Assembly (NCBI GenBank): GCA_016462375.1
Contig: JAEMTJ010000014.1
Span: forward strand, 19,919-27,937
Reading direction: 5' to 3'
DNA from: Rhodoluna sp.
GTDB lineage: Bacteria > Actinomycetota > Actinomycetes > Actinomycetales > Microbacteriaceae
DNA length: 8,019 nucleotides
Shown here: one piece after another, positions 6,064 through 8,019 of the stretch
How the letters are laid out: each line of letters opens with the position of its first letter
Position numbering within the stretch: the stretch's first letter is position 1
Translations under genes and position numbers: made by a program
The notes under the pieces: model-generated
What the model saw: the letters and a program-made list of their open reading frames with translations, nothing else
Told to the model about the DNA's origin: nothing
Databases searched by the model: none

Positions 6064-6567
6064 CTAAGCGGCGTTAGCTAAACGCAAGTACTCATCCCAC
6101 TCAGGTTCGACTCGCTCTGCTCCTCTTAACATCCAAACGCTCCCGGTTGGCATCTTTGGAGTGAACGAAAGTGTCCAACCGATTTCGTGCAGAGTTTTAT
6201 CTCCTTTGATGTTGTTGCAGCGAAGGCAACAGGCAACTAGGTTCTCCCAAGTGTCTCTGCCTCCTCTAGATTTAGGCTGCACGTGATCCACGGTATTTGC
6301 ATTGCGCTTGCAATAGGAACAGCGATGGCCGTCTCTGCGTAAAACTCCTCTGCGTGAGAGTGGAACATTACGTGTTCCTGGGATACGCACATATCTACTT
6401 AGCAAAATCACTGAAGGTAATTCATACTCCCCCGTTGCACTGCGAACCTTTCTGGCAGCTGAACCTTCAAGCACAGTTGCTTTTTTGTTCAGCACCAAGA
6501 TGATGGCACGTTTAAAAGAGACGACAGCAAGTGGCTCATAGCCAGCGTTCAGAACTAGTGTTCTCAT
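6064..6567 (-). CDS. HNH endonuclease family protein
   Basis: This 167-residue protein opens with MRTLVLNAGYEPLAVVSFKR, the N-terminal module of the small actinobacterial HNH proteins. The nuclease core is at about 78-122: C83/C86 and C114/C117 form the zinc-binding CxxC pairs, D94-H95 in NTVDHVQPKS carry the metal/general-base positions, and N109 in TWENLV and N118 close the HNH fold. All key residues are present, so it may cut DNA; the target and biological role of this family are unknown to me. It is not IscB/Cas9-like, as no RuvC part or arginine-rich helix is present. The start at 6567 follows AAAGGAAG at good spacing; a longer frame from 6621 would place a perfect hairpin inside the coding part and is not preferred. 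It is downstream of a terminator, a 26-codon ORF and the peptidase gene on the same strand. Confidence 0.88.
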   Translation of the reverse strand: MRTLVLNAGYEPLAVVSFKRAIILVLNKKATVLEGSAARKVRSATGEYELPSVILLSRYVRIPGTRNVPLSRRGVLRRDGHRCSYCKRNANTVDHVQPKSRGGRDTWENLVACCLRCNNIKGDKTLHEIGWTLSFTPKMPTGSVWMLRGAERVEPEWDEYLRLANAA

Positions 6568-6586
6568 GTTTCTTCCTTTCGAAATC

Positions 6587-6605
6587 ACCTGCACGGATTG
6601 CAGGT
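6587..6605. repeat. Perfect dyad in the HNH gene leader
   Basis: ACCTGCA (6587-6593) and TGCAGGT (6599-6605) form a perfect 7-bp inverted repeat around CGGAT. It ends about 20 bp before the HNH start, just upstream of its Shine-Dalgarno. In RNA it would be a stable hairpin shielding nothing essential; in DNA it has the form of an operator. On the plus strand it is followed only by TTTTCG, too weak for a convincing terminator. Confidence 0.55.
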
Positions 6606-6633
6606 TTTCGTGAAGCCACATCGGAGCGCAAAC

Positions 6634-6664
6634 AAAAAACGCGCCACTATCGCTAGTGACGCGT
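6634..6664 (-). terminator. Strong intrinsic terminator (minus strand)
   Basis: Read on the minus strand, ACGCGTCACTA (6664-6654) pairs with TAGTGGCGCGT (6649-6639) over loop GCGA; 11 pairs with a single G-T wobble. The last T of the stem is followed by five more Ts, then GTTTG. This is the strongest terminator of the window. It begins directly after the stop codon of the 26-codon ORF and lies about 190 bp after the NlpC/P60 gene, so it should end transcripts from either. Read-through would feed the HNH gene 70 bp further on. Confidence 0.85.
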
Positions 6665-6745
6665 CTAGGCTTGCCAAACTTGGCAAGGAAATATGGAATG
6701 GCGATGCTGGAATTCGTGCTTGGAGGGCACCACTCTAGCTTTCAT
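6665..6745 (-). CDS. 26-codon small ORF ahead of a terminator (leader peptide or tiny protein)
   Basis: ATG at 6745-6743 follows AGGAGAG (6750-6756) with a 4-base gap, one of the best ribosome binding sites here. The 26 residues start MKARVVPSKHEFQHRHSIF and end PCQVWQA, then TAG at 6667-6665. It has three His, two Phe, one Cys and one Trp; no hydrophobic segment. The last codons coincide with a perfect palindrome (6670-6687), and the terminator hairpin starts at once after the stop. That layout resembles a regulatory leader ORF whose translation alters termination before the HNH gene, but no run of one regulatory codon is present, and a free-standing small protein gene with its own terminator is equally possible. 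I recognise no family. Coding status rests on the Shine-Dalgarno and layout only. Confidence 0.5.
   Translation of the reverse strand: MKARVVPSKHEFQHRHSIFPCQVWQA
6670..6687. repeat. Perfect 18-bp palindrome
   Basis: CTTGCCAA-AC-TTGGCAAG: two perfect 8-base arms around 2 bases. In minus-strand RNA it forms a 7-bp stem over a 4-base loop that stands 5 bases before the terminator stem. In DNA it is a typical size for a dimer-binding operator. It overlaps the last codons of the 26-codon ORF. Confidence 0.6.
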
Positions 6746-6759
6746 TCTTCTCTCCTATT

Positions 6760-6837
6760 CAAGGCACCTTAGTGACTTGGCAACAGGTTATTACTTGAAG
6801 GCCAGAAATTATCTGAAACACACCGCAGGCTAAGGTG
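6760..6837 (-). repeat. Competing inverted repeats ahead of the small ORF
   Basis: CACCTTAG (6765-6772) is exactly complementary to CTAAGGTG (6830-6837), a long-range 8-bp stem over 57 bases. The same bases also take part in a local hairpin, CAAGGCAC (6760-6767) with GTGACTTG (6772-6779), seven pairs and one mismatch over CTTA, which ends 3 bp from the Shine-Dalgarno of the small ORF. The two cannot form together. A GATAAT box (6808-6813, minus strand) lies inside the long-range loop; if it is a promoter the outer arm would not be transcribed from it. Confidence 0.4.
6808..6813 (-). promoter_or_regulatory. -10-like GATAAT box upstream of the small ORF
   Basis: Minus strand GATAAT matches five of six -10 consensus bases. 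Transcription would start near 6800, about 55 bases before the 26-codon ORF. The -35 region (around ACCTTA) is poor, so this is a weak call; the alternative is read-through from the peptidase gene, after which no terminator is visible before 6664. Confidence 0.3.
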
Positions 6838-6856
6838 AAGTTTTGGTGCCGTTTTA

Positions 6857-7747
6857 CTACTTGATTACTCGAGCAATGTAATAGGAGTCGGTAAAAATAG
6901 GTGCAAGCTTGACTCGGTCACCTGAGAAAGGTGCATGGAAGAACATGCCAGGACCCGCATAGATCCCATCGTGGCTTAGGTTGTTGAGAATGACCAGGTC
7001 ACCTGGCTGTGCCTCAGATCTAGGAATACGTCTTAGGTGCGGATCATGCGATTGAGCATTTACCGAGTGCGGTAACAGAATTCCGAACTCAGCGAAAACC
7101 AATCGGATGTATCCGGAGCAGTCAAGACCATTCTTGTTTTCTCCACCTAGAACATAAGGGGTACCAACATATTTTGCAGCCACCTTCATGATGTCATCAG
7201 GGTTGAGCTTGCTAAAGGTTGGGTTGGCTGCATAGTCAAAGGCGGTTAGACCTTTATAACCTAGATAGTTATTTCGGTTATTCATGCGTTCAAGATCTGA
7301 TTCTGACATCACTCCGTAGGATCCACGTTCGAAATCGATAGCACTCTGACGAAGGATTGTGATGGTCTGCCCATCAGCTGGATCGAAAGCTCCGGTAAGA
7401 CCCGACATAGCCGTTACAGCAGGAGAGAAGGCATATGCGGGCAGTGCCACCGTTGCAATAAACCCAGCGGTTACGCTCATCACAAGAGTTGAGCGAACTC
7501 TGCTGTTCTTACTGAAGGGAATCCTCTTCAAAGCTGGGATGATCGCGCCGGAAGAAGGCTGATTTGTCTGGGGGCTAGAGATATTTTTACGGGCAAATTT
7601 TGCGGCTAGCTTTTGAGCTTTACGTTCTGCTCTAGCCTGACGTTTTAGTTGGCTCTGGCGAACTGAGCTACGGCTGCGAATTTCAAAAGATTCAAGGACG
7701 TTAATCTGGACGTCAGCACGGCGTCTACCTGATGGCTTCTTAGTCAA
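6857..7747 (-). CDS. NlpC/P60 (C40) family peptidoglycan endopeptidase
   Basis: The protein has 296 residues. A basic cytoplasmic head (1-85) includes a helical Arg/Lys/Ala-rich part at about 30-55. A hydrophobic segment follows at 87-106 ending LPAYA-FSPA, either a late signal sequence cleaved after Ala106 or an anchor. After a linker, the NlpC/P60 domain spans about 184-296 with Cys210 (LDCSGY), His259 (LSHDGIYAG) and His271 (FFHAP) as the likely triad. Such enzymes cut stem-peptide bonds (D-Glu-mDAP or equivalent) outside the cell in wall growth and daughter-cell separation. There is no SH3 or coiled-coil module after the signal, only a linker with FDPADGQTITILR. The start is TTG at 7747, chosen because AAAGGAGGT, a near-full Shine-Dalgarno, ends 4 bases before it; no in-frame ATG lies near. 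A long structured leader precedes the gene. Confidence 0.92.
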   Translation of the reverse strand: MTKKPSGRRRADVQINVLESFEIRSRSSVRQSQLKRQARAERKAQKLAAKFARKNISSPQTNQPSSGAIIPALKRIPFSKNSRVRSTLVMSVTAGFIATVALPAYAFSPAVTAMSGLTGAFDPADGQTITILRQSAIDFERGSYGVMSESDLERMNNRNNYLGYKGLTAFDYAANPTFSKLNPDDIMKVAAKYVGTPYVLGGENKNGLDCSGYIRLVFAEFGILLPHSVNAQSHDPHLRRIPRSEAQPGDLVILNNLSHDGIYAGPGMFFHAPFSGDRVKLAPIFTDSYYIARVIK

Positions 7748-7751
7748 ACTG

Positions 7752-7760
7752 ACCTCCTTT
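7752..7760 (-). promoter_or_regulatory. Strong Shine-Dalgarno that fixes the TTG start of the peptidase gene
   Basis: Minus strand AAAGGAGGT, complementary to nine bases of the 16S 3' end, ends 4 bases before TTG (7747-7745). It is the longest Shine-Dalgarno match in the window and supports this start over the internal Met90, which would leave only the signal-like segment as N-terminus. Confidence 0.8.
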
Positions 7761-7812
7761 CATCATCGAATCAAAAAATTCAACTCTGTCGCGAAACATT
7801 TAATGTCTTTTG

Positions 7813-7857
7813 TTCTCACCACAAGCACTTGAATAAGTGAGAATTCGCAACTCACTC
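7813..7857 (-). repeat. Mutually exclusive hairpins in the peptidase leader
   Basis: In this 45-base stretch (plus-strand reading) TTCTCAC (7813-7819) pairs perfectly with GTGAGAA (7837-7843); CACTT (7826-7830) pairs with AAGTG (7835-7839) over GAAT; and AGTGAG (7836-7841) pairs with CTCACT (7851-7856). All three use the GTG at 7837-7839, so only one can form at a time. None is followed by a U-run. Confidence 0.45.
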
Positions 7858-7864
7858 TTCTGCT

Positions 7865-7918
7865 AGGGGTGAGATACATCGATTTTACCCTCTGGGTAGC
7901 ACTCTCAGGTGCTCCCCT
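7865..7918 (-). ncRNA. Candidate structured RNA element (three helices) in the peptidase leader
   Basis: Three helices fit without linkers: AGGGG (7865-7869) with CCCCT (7914-7918) as closing stem, AGCAC (7898-7902) with GTGCT (7909-7913) over a 6-base loop, and ACCC (7887-7890) with GGGT (7894-7897) over 3 bases. The middle helix abuts both others, as in a compact three-way junction, with a 17-base single-stranded part 7870-7886. It is 120-170 bases before the start codon of a wall hydrolase gene, where actinobacteria often place c-di-AMP (ydaO) riboswitches, but I do not find the ydaO consensus. Transcription of this part from an upstream promoter is assumed, not shown. Confidence 0.35.
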
Positions 7919-7922
7919 TACA

Positions 7923-7941
7923 CAGTTCACAGGGTGAATTG
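7923..7941. repeat. Operator-like dyad TTCAC-AGG-GTGAA
   Basis: TTCAC (7926-7930) and GTGAA (7934-7938) are perfect arms around AGG; with CAG and TTG outside, eight pairs form on the plus strand including one G-T. It lies between the peptidase gene and a possible divergent gene and could bind a regulator or be part of the leader RNA. Confidence 0.4.
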
Positions 7942-7989
7942 CAGCTAGTTCTCAGTAAATAGCAGGGTTTAGAGGGGTTTGACGAATAT

Positions 7990-8019
7990 ATGGGCAACAT
8001 CAAAAGCGGTGAGGCTAAC
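7990..8019 (+). CDS. Possible start of a divergent gene (cut by window edge)
   Basis: ATG at 7990 opens a frame reading MGNIKSGEAN, ten codons to the window edge with no stop. No Shine-Dalgarno lies at normal distance (GAGGGG is 12-13 bases away) and no clear -10 box is at leaderless spacing. It is listed because the rest of 7748-7989 carries no gene and a divergent neighbour would fit, but ten codons prove little. Confidence 0.25.
   Translation, partial: MGNIKSGEAN

Noticed and set aside
6568..6621. Longer HNH frame starting at 6621
   Set aside because: The start at 6567 has a good Shine-Dalgarno and begins with the conserved MRTLVLNAGYEPL; the extension contains a perfect hairpin and unrelated residues.
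6064..6856. OMEGA-type system (HNH nuclease with a structured RNA)
   Set aside because: The HNH protein is 167 residues, has no RuvC parts or arginine-rich helix, and the structured stretch is upstream and contains an ORF and terminator instead of a HEARO-like RNA.
7748..8019. c-di-AMP (ydaO), glycine or TPP riboswitch in the peptidase leader
   Set aside because: Short matches such as CTGAGA (TPP-like) or CTCTCAGGT (glycine-like, and on the wrong strand) occur, but the rest of each conserved core is absent; I could not find the ydaO conserved segments.

Overview
The window reads as chromosome from a low-GC actinobacterium. The families and their order (a RimJ-type acetyltransferase, 5-formyltetrahydrofolate cyclo-ligase, an FmdB zinc ribbon, a DUF4011-type helicase-like protein, an HNH protein beginning MRTLVLNAGYEPL, and an NlpC/P60 endopeptidase with a long basic cytoplasmic head) fit Microbacteriaceae. 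The modest GC content and very tight packing suggest a streamlined freshwater member of the Rhodoluna/Aquiluna kind. This placement is inferred from protein character and synteny; no search was run.

Left part, 1-2252. On the minus strand, reading leftwards, are a rimJ-like acetyltransferase, a small single-pass membrane protein in the position of the corynebacterial/mycobacterial GlpR receptor, and a partial lysine-rich helical protein. Divergent from rimJ, on the plus strand, are the cyclo-ligase gene and an FmdB-family gene 4 bp behind it. This is the mycobacterial Rv0991c-Rv0996 neighbourhood with galU and glp/moeA missing between rimJ and the cyclo-ligase. TANNNT boxes sit 6-7 bp upstream of rimJ and of the membrane gene, so both may be leaderless.

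Middle, 2249-5899. One minus-strand gene of 1216 codons occupies almost half the window. It keeps the framework of an actinobacterial DUF4011/UPF1-like SF1 helicase with a C-terminal restriction-endonuclease-like domain. However, the Walker A lysine, the motif II glutamate, motif III, motif V, the first arginine of motif VI and the nuclease aspartate are all replaced. It looks like an intact but catalytically silent relative of a defence-type helicase-nuclease.

Right part, 5900-8019. A tRNA-Arg(CCT) gene on the plus strand ends 2 bp from the stop codon of a convergent HNH endonuclease gene. Upstream of the HNH gene is a 289-bp non-annotated stretch. It holds a 26-codon minus-strand ORF with a good Shine-Dalgarno, a palindrome over its last codons, a strong intrinsic terminator right behind it, and competing inverted repeats ahead of it; together these look like a leader/attenuator or a tiny stand-alone gene. 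Then comes an NlpC/P60 peptidase gene with a TTG start and a strong Shine-Dalgarno. Its 5' leader (7748-7920 and beyond) is rich in potential RNA structure. The first ten codons of a possible divergent plus-strand gene are seen at the right edge.

No insertion sequence, integrase, CRISPR array or other plain sign of a mobile element is visible.
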